Source: Bolinopsis microptera
Taxonomy: Eukaryota > Ctenophora > Tentaculata > Lobata > Bolinopsidae
Reading direction: 5' to 3'
Assembly (NCBI RefSeq): GCF_026151205.1
Contig: NC_087077.1
Location: 4,590,001 to 4,650,000, forward strand
DNA: 60,000 nt
Positions 1 through 50,896 of this stretch are shown one piece after another; the first letter of the stretch is position 1, and each line of letters opens with the position of its first letter. The notes beneath the pieces are model-generated. The model saw only the letters and a list, made by a program, of their open reading frames with translations, was not told where the DNA came from and made no database searches. The translations under genes were made by a program, and so were the position numbers.

Positions 1-14
1 AATTTCTTGTTTCA

Positions 15-2504
15 TTGAATTTCTTGTTTCATTCTTGCTCTTCAAATCTTGAGAGTGCTAACAACTTTGCACAGTTCTTTAAATCAAAGGTCGACAACAT
101 ATACAACAACATTTATTTAGAACAACAATCCCAAGATTCTCCTAACTCAGATGAATTTGTTCCTCTTTCTAATAGCCCAAAGATAGTACAATTCCGTCAT
201 GTGTCTGATGAAGAACTAGTAAGCATCATAAAGAATATGTCTAACAAATTCTGTGATCTTGACCCCATACCTACAAAGATTCTCATCAAGTGTCTCCCAG
301 AACTCCTTCCTCTGATCTCATTTATAGTCAATGAATCATTAGTTAAAGGTGAGTTTCCTATAAAACTTAAGGAGGCTCTCATTCGTCCAAGTTTGAAGAA
401 ACGTGGCCTTGACGGTGAATCTCTATCTAACTATAGGCCTATTAGCAATCTCTCATTCTTGTCAAAATTCATTGAGAAGTGTGTATCTATACAGCTCACC
501 AGTTATCTTGAGGATAACAACTTGCTTTCTAAAGTTCAGTCCGGCTATAGGAAGTTTCATAGCTGTGAAACTGCAACAACCAGAATCCATAACGACATCT
601 TGATAACTATTGACAAGAAAACTAAAGTTGTTCTTTTACTTCTAGATTTGAGTGCTGCCTTTGATACTGTCAATCACCCAAGATTAATCAAGAAGCTAAG
701 ATCTGCTTATGGCATTACAGGCATTGCTCTTACATGGATCAGGTCTTACTTGGCTAACCGTTCATTTTGTGTCAAAGTCAAGGATTCGTCTTCCTCAGCA
801 ACTGTTCTTGAGATAGGTGTGCCACAAGGTTCAATCCTTGGCCCCCTGCTATTCATATTGTACACCAAAGATCTTGAGAACATTGCAAGTATGCATGGGT
901 GCTGTATTCATTTGTATGCTGATGACACCCAGCTGTATTTCACTCTTGATTCTGATGACCCATCAAAGCTAGAGCACAATATGGAACACTGTATGTCTGA
1001 TATCAAGAAATGGATGACAAACAATTTCCTTCAACTGAATTCTTCTAAGACTGAAGTCATCGTTATATCCTCTAAATTTGACTCAACAAATATTCCAGCC
1101 TCTCTACAGATTGTTAAGGATCAAGAGCCACATGTTGTTAGTGGAACTGTGAAGAGTCTTGGGCTGTATTTGGACAGTTATCTTTCAATGAGTGATCAGA
1201 TTACGTCAGTGGTTCAAGCATGTAATATTCAGATCAGAAATTTGTGGTTTATAGCATCAAAACTGTCTTTTAACCTTAAGATTCAGCTTGTTCATGCTCT
1301 AGTACTCTCTAGAATTGATTATTGCAATAGCGTATATTTTGGACTGAGCTCTTATGATTTAAGTCGTTTACAGAAGGTGCAAAATTCTGCTGTAAGATTT
1401 ATTTTCGGGAGAGGAAGAAAGGCACACACTACTCCACTTCTTAAGAAAGCTCATTTTCTACCAGTTAGATTTAGAATAGATTTTAAGATTGCCCTACTTG
1501 CCTACAAGTGTTTAAGGGGGCCGGGGGGGTCTTCATCAAAATTCTCTCGAAATCGAGTTTACAGTTGTTTCTGATAGAGGGGAGTGATATCTATCAGCTG
1601 CTTTTAGTCCCATGGAAAAATATTGTTCCTAGCCGAAATTATCGCCGGTCAAAGGTCAGCGCTTATGTGTAATTGTATTGCGCAAGCAATTTTCAATCGC
1701 GCGCTCTGAAAATCGAGTCTAAAAATCTATCTTCTCCTACATTTTTTGAGCAATCACCCTCAAACTTTCAGGATATGTTTTTAGGATCAGTTAGAAGAGA
1801 TCTCTAGAGCCAGAATTTGGAGATAGGCCTTTAAAGATTTTTAATTCGATTTTGAAAATCTTGGACCTCTAAAAATCAAGGTCCAAGATTTTCAAAATCG
1901 AATTAAAAATCTTTAAAGGCCTATCTCAAAATTCTGGCTCTAGAGTTCTCTTCTAACTGATCCTAAGAACATATCCTGAAAGTTTGAGGGTGATTGCTCA
2001 AAAAATGTAGGAGAAGATAGATTTTTAGACTCGATTTTCAGAACGCGCGATTGAAAATTGCTCGCGCAATACAATTACTCATAAGCGCTGACCTTTGACC
2101 GGCGATAATTTCGGCTAGGAACACTATTTTTCCATGGGACTAAAAGCATCTGATAGATATCACTCCCCTCTATCAGAAACAAATATAAACTCGATTTCGA
2201 GAGAATTTTGATGAAGACCCCCCCCCCCCCCCCCCCCCCGGCCCCCTTAAATAATATAGCTCCTCCTTACTTAAAAGAGTTGATATCTCCTAGGCAGCAA
2301 AGTTTTAAAAATGTACGTCTTGATAATGATTATTTTTACCTTAGTTTTCCGCCCTCTCCTAACTATGTAAACACAGAGAAAGCTTTTAGTCACTGTGCAG
2401 TTAAAGTATTTAATTCCTTGCCATACGACATAAGATCAGCTGAGTCAGTTACATCTTTCAAGACCAAACTTAAAACATACTTCTTTTCTCTAGCATTTGA
2501 TTGA
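15..2504 (+). pseudogene. LINE reverse transcriptase, split by an insertion
   Basis: The protein has the standard RT blocks: NYRPISNLSFLSKFIEK (about residues 140-156), the block A motif LLLLDLSAAFDTVNHPRL with a catalytic Asp, the VPQGSILGPLLFILY block, and the YADDTQLYF active site. The C-terminal LINE domain begins as AYKCL at 1498-1513 and is cut there. It continues as NNIAPPYLKELISPR after 2250 and ends at 2504. The frame would be uninterrupted without the insert, so the copy was probably intact in this part when it was hit. The first ATG shown is simply the first one in the window, because the frame enters from upstream. No endonuclease domain is visible. Confidence 0.9.
1516..2246. mobile_element. 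TTAA-flanked palindromic MITE, copy 1 (piggyBac-type target)
   Basis: A 731-bp near-perfect inverted repeat centred near 1880. TTAA lies immediately outside each end, at 1512-1515 and 2247-2250. The termini are GGGGGCCGGGGGG and its complement; the right end carries a run of 22 C (2218-2239). No coding capacity. TTAA duplication is the hallmark of piggyBac-superfamily transposition, so this is probably a non-autonomous piggyBac-like element or a foldback using the same transposase. Confidence 0.85.
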
Positions 2505-3249
2505 TTTTGCATTTACATAGGTAAAATGAACTTGTCATGTCTAATTTTCAATTAAACTAAGCTCAGTTAATGTAAGAGCCGCTTTAGAAAGCACTGGAGT
2601 TTATCTCCAGGATTAAATTATATCGAGTTATATAATTTAGCTATAAGGCGGTTTATAAATGTTGTATTTATTATTATTAATATTATGTATTTGTTAACTT
2701 TTCAAAACAACATATTTTATGGCTATGATTGGCAGAAGAACTATCAAATAATGAGTTGAAAGGGTTTTGAGGACACCTCACAGTAGAAAAAAGGTCTCGT
2801 ATTCTGAGTGTGACAAAGTTTACGAAATGTTGCCTTTAAGCCGTTCGATCACTGCCCTTTAGGCATACATTGTATCATAATTGTTAGATTGACCTAATCT
2901 ACTATATTTTAGACAAAAAAATGCTAATTGGGCAGCTATGGTAAACAATGTCACAAAAATGGGACATTCTTTACATAATAGTGCCTAAAAGCAATACATT
3001 TTATTTTTGAGCAGTGCATATGGGAGTATGGGTCACGTGGCTAATGTTCAGAACTTATGAACACGCTAGATTAATATATGTTAAAATTAAACCACTATCG
3101 TCAAAAGCGCTGTTTTAGAAATTTACCAATTTCCTCAAACTTCAATGAACGTGTCCATATACTAATCTCAAGAAAACAACAATTTTCAAGAAAACAATCT
3201 CTATTCGGTTGTATGTTTATGAACATGTTTGATGTTGTCATACGTTGTA

Positions 3250-4622
3250 TGACCCGCCGCGCACGAGTGCGCGGCTCCCCCTGTATCATAGAAACTCTAC
3301 CATAGTGAAACTACCGTGGGGGTTACGACGTAATACAATTCAATGAACATGATAGCCTGAGGTCCCCACTCCCCAGGTAAGCCAGCACTAACCAGCGCTA
3401 GCTGTCGATTAAAATCACAAATATTTTGTATTTGATTTTGATTTATCATTTATTGCGCTGGCCAGCGCTGGCTGACGAGTTATATTGCAACTTTAACATA
3501 TAAGTATATAATTTTGTTGTAGCGCGATGCACTACTGGGTCGCGCGCGCATCCAATAATGCTTCCCGCAATAACCACAGATCGGCGAGATGCGAAGGATT
3601 GACATCGTGAATCAAATAGTTTTGATATATTGCACTGGCCAGCGCTGGCTGACGAGTTATATCGCAAACATTTTGCACTGGCCATCGATTTCACCTAACC
3701 ATGTGCTATCGCGCCACTTCGGGCGCGCTTGTTTCACAAGGCGCGCGCGCGCTACTGCAAGCGCAAGGGCTCTGGATAGAGCAATCCATCGATGGCCAGC
3801 ACTGGCTAGCGACAATTAGCGCTGGATGGCGATAACTAGCGCTGGATTGCGCTAGTTATACATTATCGAAAATTTATATTTTGCGCTGGATAGCGTTAAT
3901 TAGCGCTGGATTGACCATTGTTAATGGTTTGGCCCGGCGCGCGCTACTTCGTAGCACTTGCAATCGGGCCATAACATATCGAGAAGAAATCGGCGCGCGC
4001 TACTTCGAAGAAATTTAGACGAGTAACATCCATCAAGCGCTGGATAGCGACAACTAGCGCTGGATGTCGACAACTAGCGCTATCCAGCGCTAGTTGTCGC
4101 CATCCAGCGCTAGTTGTCGCCATCTTAACGGGTGATACTCGTAAAATATTTGTTCCATTTACTGGGCCGCGCTCAGCCTGTCATTCCGCCAAATCTTTAT
4201 TCAGTAGTATGTTAATGAACATAATAGCCTGGGGTCCTCAGGTAACTGTTCCATATATTCATATTGGACCGTCGACGAGTCCAACTCGAAGCACGTCCTT
4301 GGTATGTTGTAAACCTACAAAATCAAATGGGTTTTCGTGCATGAAATAGTCCATGCTTAAAGCATCAGTGATTTATAGCTTTATGGAATCCTTTTTTATC
4401 AAACTACCCCGGTCTTGCATTTCAGTGTTAACCTTTAGTTTTACAAGCCATTCGGCGTGAATTGGTTTTATATTAGCAATTAGACATCTTTAGGTTAACC
4501 TTAACATTACGTGGAGCTTTCTTGTATCACGTCGTGACCCCCATTGTCGTTTCACTATATAACTCTACCCCTGTAGAGTTTCTACGATACAGGGGGAGCC
4601 GCGCACTCGTTCGCGGCGGGTC
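3250..4622. repeat. Inverted arms (about 95 bp) flanking a satellite-bearing block
   Basis: The segment at about 3250-3345, starting GACCCGCCGCGCACGAGTGC, recurs in inverse orientation at about 4524-4622 with some divergence. The arms enclose about 1.2 kb that includes the 20-bp-period satellite. They may be the ends of one non-autonomous element, or two separate insertions of one repeat. No target duplication could be defined. Confidence 0.6.
3386..4135. repeat. Satellite with about 20-bp period (GCGCTAGTTGTCGC / CCAGCGC units)
   Basis: Degenerate tandem and inverted copies of GCGCTGGATAGCGACAACTA and of the palindrome GCGCTGGCCAGCGC. Blocks occur on both strands, separated by G+C-rich spacers containing CGCGCG. 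The same unit, and the same flanking segments, appear at 23804-24740, so the satellite travels as part of a dispersed element. Confidence 0.8.
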
Positions 4623-4895
4623 AATGGTCATCCAACAAGAGCTTTCCAAGCACTGTTTCATTACTTCCCCTGAGTAATATGAACTATAACAACGTCGGAC
4701 AATGTCCTTGGCAACAAGATTTACCGTAATATCTAGAGGCTGGAACAAGCTTGTCATGTTGGCGGGGACTAGCTCATAAACTATGTTGTTGAGTGCCACA
4801 ATTTCGTCGACTTTTTCCGCCAAGTGACCCTTGAAAACGTCATATACTAGTAGAGTTTTCTGTGCCTCTGGCACTGGCAGACCAAAGAGAACCTT
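4618..4895 (-). pseudogene. DDE_1 (pogo/Tigger-like) transposase C-terminal fragment
   Basis: Translation on the minus strand gives a stretch typical of the DDE_1 superfamily catalytic core: LLVYDVFKGHLAEKV, then about 35 residues to FQPLDITVN. These contain the second and third catalytic acidic residues. Upstream and downstream parts of the transposase are missing. The frame runs out into the inverted arm at 4524-4622, where the remaining residues look like chance coding. It is a relic that cannot encode an active enzyme. Confidence 0.8.
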
Positions 4896-5504
4896 TCCGT
4901 CGTTAACTTACGGCACAATAAAGTTCTCATAGTTGTTATATTCTGGACAAAAAGTTCGAATTTTTGAAAAAAAGTTCGAATTTTTGAAAGACATTTAACG
5001 GACTTTAACTCGGACGGACCTTAAATGAACGGACTTTATTTGAGCGGACATTAAAATGAACTTTAGGGCCTCCAGCGTTTAATTAATGTCCGTCCAAATA
5101 AGGTCCGATAAGGTACATGTTTATGGACGTTTTTTGTTGATTAAAATAAATGTATGATTATTTGGTAGTTCGAGGTCATGATATCTTTTTTCGGATATCA
5201 CATCCTCAGTATTATGATATGACCGCGGATAATATTATATGTATAATACTGGAACGATTCCGACCGGCACGGGATCCACCCGAACTACCGAATATTTGTA
5301 CTCAAAAATATCGTTTGTTTAAACCTTTTTAGAGTTAGACTGATCCCGTTTTTATCTAACTTTAATCATTTCCACTGCTATAGCAAAGTATAATGACAGG
5401 ATAAGACTAAGAGCACCAGGAGTCATCAAAGGTATAATCACTAAAAACAGCTGTGCCTCCAGACAATTAACTTTCCGTGGGTGGTAACGGAGAGGAACTG
5501 AGAT

Positions 5505-6220
5505 TGCTAATTTCTTGAGATGATCATTTATATCAATCAAATTACTGCAAAATAGTCTCAAACTCATCCTCTTAGACAAAAATGCTGTCTTACTGTGCGG
5601 TGCTCAGCCTGTCACGAACATTGCATGAAGCATGTGATCTGCAAGTAAAGATGAACTGTGGTTAAGTTTGCTAATTTCTTAAATGATCATTTATTTTAAT
5701 CAAATTACTGCAAAATGGTCTAAAACTCATCCTTTTAGACAACGATTTCGTCATGTAACTGAGTACCTTATTTGAATGGACACAATGTTGAACTTACTGA
5801 GTAATACGCTTTCAATTTCGTTGGAATATACACCTACAACTATAAGTAGAACAACTATTTACCTAAGGACCTTCTCTGTTCATAAACCGATTGAAAATGC
5901 ACCGAAATGACAGGCTGAGCGCCGCCCAGTAAAACAACTATATTTACCAGGGTATTTTGTCAATATGATTACTGCAACTAATCATGTTTTATTGACAGCT
6001 GTATTTGCTGGAAACAAAAAGGGGAACGGAAAACGCTTTCAATTTCGTTAAAATATACTGTCATACATGACAACAAATCAACGACATTTTGTCGTCATGA
6101 TTGCTGCAATTAATCATGTTTTATTGACATGTGTATTTGTCGTAACCAAACGTTGAAACAGGAAAGTTGGTTCTGACAAATATAGCTGTCAATAAAGCAT
6201 GATTTATAATTGTGAATGTG
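5505..6220. repeat. Local diverged direct and inverted duplications
   Basis: A segment of about 85 bp starting GCTAATTTCTTGAGATGATC at 5505 recurs at about 5669. A second unit containing AATCATGTTTTATTGACA occurs at about 5982 and 6114, and in inverse orientation near 6190. These look like remnants of a decayed repeat. No coding sequence was seen in 5130-7149; short frames there resemble no protein I know. Confidence 0.55.
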
Positions 6221-7149
6221 ATCATGTCGATTGTCGAACCCCAATATTTGTCAAAAATTTGTCAACATTTAGGAGTATGTCGCTATAATTCCCAAGATTT
6301 AATTTTAAACGATAAAAGTTATATGCCAAAGTGACTTCCTCCGTCAATTAAAATTTAAAAGCCTTTAAACGCTTCCAGCTGAGCCTGTCATGGACATTGG
6401 ACAAGCTGCATGGACTGCACCAGGTATCACCAGAGGCCAAAATATTTAGCCGGCAGCAAATTTTACAAATGATCATAATAGAAATTTCAAGACAAATTTA
6501 ATTCTTCACGGGCTCCAAAACTGACTTTATAAGCTTTTTATTTCGAAAAAAGTGGCCCTCTTTTTGCTTTAAAGCTATATTCAGTTTTGACCATCTCATG
6601 GCTCCAATTCTCAATTTTGGCGAGACTCAGTTCTGTCGGAAGAGATTTGTTGAAAAAAATGTAAATTGGATGATCAACAAAATGATAACAAACTTGTAAC
6701 AAATGTACCTCAGACATCTCTTTCTTGTCTTTGAGGCAAACAGTAAAATAAATTACATACATTTTTGTACATTAGAAGTTCCAGGATTAAATGTACACAG
6801 TGATTTCATCTTGAGCACCATTTACAATATTCACAATCGGACAACTGCGGATTTAGTTCCGAAAGACTTTCCCCATTATTGTAAACTCAAATTCCAGCAA
6901 AAGAGGGATGCTTTAAAAATGTAATAAGCCGCATCGAAAAGAATATACACCTCAGGTTTCTGAATTTGGTTTGAACCGAGATTGTTCGAAAAAAAAACAA
7001 CCACATACTTCATCATCTGACTTTACACTTTCAAAATATTCCAGCGATTCTTTTGCCAGTCCTGCAGTTATTAAACTTATAGTGAGTCACCAAACTAAGT
7101 AAAAACTCCGCACAGACAGGGCGGATAAAAACGATTTCAACTAAGTCCT

Positions 7150-46695
<39,546 letters not shown>

Positions 46696-47116
46696 TTTAC
46701 TATAATATGCTATTTTGTGTGGACACGCGTTATATTTTGGTTTTTTAAGTAGCATTTTCTGATTGAAATTGAATGTGGAAGCAAGGAAACGAGTTTTGGA
46801 CGAAAACATAAAATAGTACGAATCGTCTCATATAATTATAATCGGGATGCACTACATGCTACTTCAATAATAATTTAATGCTAGATACAGAAAATTATTG
46901 AATTAGATACGGCCTCTGATTTTATATCGGAAAATGTAAAACAATCTGAAAAGTCTAAAATTCCGTTTTCGCTGCCTATTTCAGCAATACAAATTTTCTG
47001 ACGACTTTTCACAAATAGGACATCATAATAATCTTTCATCTCATTCAATCAGTGAATTTCAACTCGATAATTTTAATTGAACAGTGCCTCAACATAAAAG
47101 CAGTTCATCGATCTGA

Positions 47117-49286
47117 TCATTCGCTCTTTGCATTGGACGAATTATTTTCGTACAATCTATTGATCTTATTGTCATTTCTATTAAGTGACCAGGTGCCCCT
47201 ATTCTCGTACTGCTTGGTAAAGGCACCCACAATGATGGTCAGGGGCAGAGCTAGGAATACCATGCCGATGTAGAAGAATACGGTGGAGAAGGCTTTACCA
47301 ATGAAGGTGACAGGAACTATGTCGCCATACCCGACTGTGCTCATGGTAACTACAGCCCACCACATCGCATCAACTCCTGAGAGAAAGGGGTTTTGTGTGG
47401 CATTGTTGGTTTATTAATTTATTGTTTCTTTATAAGTGTAATAATAGATAAAAACATACCGCAAAAAATATATTCAAAAAATATTATGTCACGCTAGAAT
47501 GGCTTGAATATATTTTGTGCGGTATGTTTTTAGTGCCGACGCGTGTTATAGATGAATTTATTTATATTTACTTTTTTATTTATTCATTATAAAAAATATA
47601 TTGGTAAATTATGCAGCTGCAAGCACTCTTTGATTAGATTACAACTAATAAAGTGATACCAACTTGTTACAACATCAAAACAGATCATATACTGATATAG
47701 TAAAATAAATCCAATTGTAGAATGTAGTTCAAATAGAATATCTTACCGCTCGTAATCTTATCGTTAGCCTCATTCTCGCAGTAGTAAAACACAGACCCTG
47801 CCACTGTGATACACATGGCCCACACTATTATCAACAAAGAGAGCTCCCCTAGCGAGTGTGACATCACGTACGCAATCAGCAACAACCTCTTATTCTTCTT
47901 GATCAACTTTAAAACACGTACCACCCTCGCCATCCTCAGCACTTTCAGTCCTTTGAACCTCGACGCATCAACAAACAGCTCAAAGTAGTATGGTGCTACT
48001 GTTACGATATCCAGCCAAGTAGCGGGACTCCGAGCAAAGACCCACCTCTCGTCAGATACTGTGAACCTTATCAGCACATCAAAACTAAAGAAGAAGACAG
48101 TCACAGTCTCCACAGCAAAAGCGATGTTATACTCGAGAGACCATTTCACGGATACCTTCCTCTTTACTTCAGGGTTAGTCTCCGTTACCATGGCTACCAC
48201 AGACAGGGCTATAAAGAAGATATCCAGCCAGCCCCAGATCTTGCCAGGTATAGAGCTACTTGGGTCTTGCAGTGCTTTGTTCACAGCTCTAACAGCACGG
48301 CTGAATTTGTTTATATTAGGAATTACAGTAATTTATGAATTGCGGAAGGCCGAACGTGGGTTTTTGATATTGTAGTGTTTATAGGGAGCATCACGGCTCC
48401 CGACAATTTAATTTTACAGTCAGGAAAAGTTTACAGTCTGGAAAACTGGCAAACATCATTTAGACGCCGCGCTCTTATACAACTGCATACCTGAACTTAG
48501 AACCAGTTCTTTTTGGCTTTATAATGAAATCACTATCACTATCATTATCATCTGGGTGCTGAAAGACGCTCATCATCCTATAGAAGTTCACCTCTTCAAG
48601 ATACATATCTTCTGGAACCCCCTGGGGAGGGTACAGTTTCCCGAACAGATAGAAGTCGAATATTGACTCAAACGTGTCTCGGTTTCGGTCGAAGAAGTAT
48701 TCTTTGTGGACGGGGTCGTAAAACTTCTTTATATCAGCCGAACCTAAAAGTTAATATTTTGCTTAATAAAGTTATTGAATATTACTGGATATTTTCTGAT
48801 GACAGTTGGTACTATCTTTCTGTCACAGTGTTGAAGGTTTTTACTTTTGTATCAAGTCTCCAGTACGTAGTACGTAATAATATGTTTGCCAAGTTTGATA
48901 ATGAATGCTCAAAAATGTAGAAGGTGATAGATTCCATACTAAGTATCCTAAATATGCATTCAAGCGTCCATTCGAATCAAAGGAATTAATTGCGGTGACT
49001 CTGTAATTAAAGACCACTTTTATATACGATTATTAAAAGTACAAAATACCTAGTAGAGTCGTCGGATATTTCTTCAACTTCTTAGAATCTATTAGGAACT
49101 TTCTGCCCGACACATTTATAGTTATCAAGACTGGAGCAGGTTTGGGAGCAGGTAAAACTTGACCTTTGGTAGCCAGTTCGTTGGAGGATGAGCGAGCTAC
49201 CAGCTCACTTTTTTCGCTGGAGCTAGGCAGGGACAGGGCCCGGAGCGGAGCAGTCAGAACTCTCGACTTTTTGGATGAAAAAAAAT
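47117..49286 (-). CDS. Voltage-gated potassium channel (Kv), divergent, 4 exons seen
   Basis: Exons 49050-49286, 48491-48743, 47747-48300 and 47117-47376 join in phase. The T1 tetramerisation domain spans the first two (VLITINVSGRKFLIDSKKL, YPTTLLG, YFFDRNRDTFESIFDFYL). S1-S5 are in the third exon; S4 reads GLKVLRMARVVRVLKLIKKN with basic residues every third position. The last exon has the pore TMSTVGYGDIVP and S6. S6 carries ALPLTIIVGAF where Kv channels usually have a PVP-type bend. The C-terminus is short (about 25 residues after S6). The start is uncertain: the first exon has an acceptor-like AG at 49287, but its frame also extends without a stop to an ATG at 49368. It lies upstream of DNAI2 in the same orientation, with about 420 bp between. 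Confidence 0.93.
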
Positions 49287-49998
49287 CTGAAAATTTAACA
49301 CAAACATTAGAATTTTTCTGAGAAATGAGAATTACACTAGTCGACAATTTCTTGTTTTCGTCGAACAATTATTTTTGCTGCCTTTTGTGGATTTGGGATT
49401 ACCAGGCTAGTTTCAAACGCAGAGTTCAGGTAAAGTTCACAAAGTTAGAGCTCACTACCTCGCAGTTGACGTTTTGGAATATTATAAAACATGCTGGCGC
49501 CAAAGATGTAAAAGTTAGCAATTTTAGATAATAACGTCGGAGATGGAATTTTAGAACCCCAGTGTAGACTGTCTAGAGATAAACGACAACTAGGCCGATT
49601 AAAAGATAATTTTATACAGCTACGGCCCTTCATAATTATGATTATGTGCAATTTGCTGAATATTATTATTATATACATATTACATAATATATCATTATCA
49701 TCATAATTATCATCATAATATATAATATCATTCCACAGATTCCACAGAACTTGGCAATCCCGTGCCCTACCTATATCGACATACAATGTTTTACATCGAC
49801 ACCTCTATTATATTAATTCGACTTATATCGAGTACGATTCGACATAAGTTGAGAGTAGCACACTGAGTAATTCGACAAACTATTATCAATCTGAGCAAGT
49901 ACCACGTGAGTACTTAATACTTATCGTGGATTATGTAGCACACCTTAAGCTTGATAAGACTCTATTACCTGATCTCATGATCTGAGCTGAAGAGGACC

Positions 49999-50108
49999 TG
50001 ATCAGTGACCAGTGACCAGTGACCAGTGACCAGTGACCAGTGACCAGTGACCAGTGACCAGTGACCAGTGACCAGTGACCAGTGACCAGTGACCAGTGAC
50101 CAGTGACC
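49999..50108. repeat. Heptamer minisatellite (CAGTGAC)n, about 15 copies
   Basis: Perfect tandem array from 50003 to 50108. It is open in several minus-strand frames only because the 7-mer lacks stops in frame. No evidence of coding. Confidence 0.95.
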
Positions 50109-50748
50109 ACCCGACCTCCACCCACGTGATTTCAAGACTAAAAATAAGACCAGGTTGAAATAAACAATTACAAGTATAAGAGAGGGTTGAGCCACTGAGC
50201 TGATACCGACTAACCTGTTAGTCGAGTAAGATTATAGGTGAAATCAGCGCTTAAAAATCGGAACTTTGTAGTTTGCATTGTGAATGCAACGTTGTGATTC
50301 TTTGTCTAAATCAAGGGAGCTATTCGAAGGAAAGATACGTTTAACATATTTTATGAAAATAAGGAACTTTTAACCGTGCTCACATTACTGAAATACCCAT
50401 AATATTATCTTTTAAGGTTTAACATGAATAATACATAACACGGTCCGTATGCTTATCACCGACCTCTAAGTTCAACAATAAAGCTTATCTTAACTGAAGT
50501 ACTGGCCGATATATTTTACGGTGAAAATTTGTATGGGCTATATAAATATGGTGATAAGGAGTACATAAGAAGTACGTGTCGAGATAAAGTGCACATGCAA
50601 GTCGAATTACTGCATTGGAATCCAGAACTTTAATAGCTGGCTTTAAACAGCTCTGGATATTTAGATATTCAAATAGATCTGGATAATGGATATTAGTGCA
50701 CCAGTATCCAGATCCATATCATTTCAAATATGCATATTATATATATGC

Positions 50749-50896
50749 ATAGATTTTAGTATAGTGTAAATTTGAAACAAATTAACATACAAGGGCAAAT
50801 TAGTATGTGAAATTAGTATATATATATACTAATTTCACATACTAATTTGCCCTTGTATGTTAATTTGTTTCAAATTTACACTATACTAAAATCTAT
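50749..50896. repeat. Perfect 74-bp-arm palindrome
   Basis: Arms 50749-50822 and 50823-50896 are exact complements with no spacer, centred on a TATATATA core. Immediately to the right is CCACAGATTCCACAGAACTT, which also occurs at about 49736. Confidence 0.95.

Larger units (their letters stand above)
1..2690 (+). mobile_element. CR1/L2-like LINE, 5' cut by window edge, interrupted by a MITE
   Basis: Non-LTR retrotransposon. The reverse-transcriptase frame runs to 1515, stops at an inserted palindromic element (1516-2246) and resumes at 2251. The frame ends at 2504. It is followed by an A/T-rich 3' UTR that ends in an ATT-type microsatellite near 2650-2690, as is common for CR1/L2 elements. 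The 5' end lies before the window. Clade assignment rests on overall motif style and is tentative. Confidence 0.85.

Noticed and set aside
5150-5332. 60-aa plus-strand frame
   Set aside because: Short, in repeat-rich DNA, no recognisable feature.
49931-50195. Two overlapping minus-strand frames through the heptamer array
   Set aside because: They are an effect of the 7-mer lacking stops in the frames used; no other coding sign.
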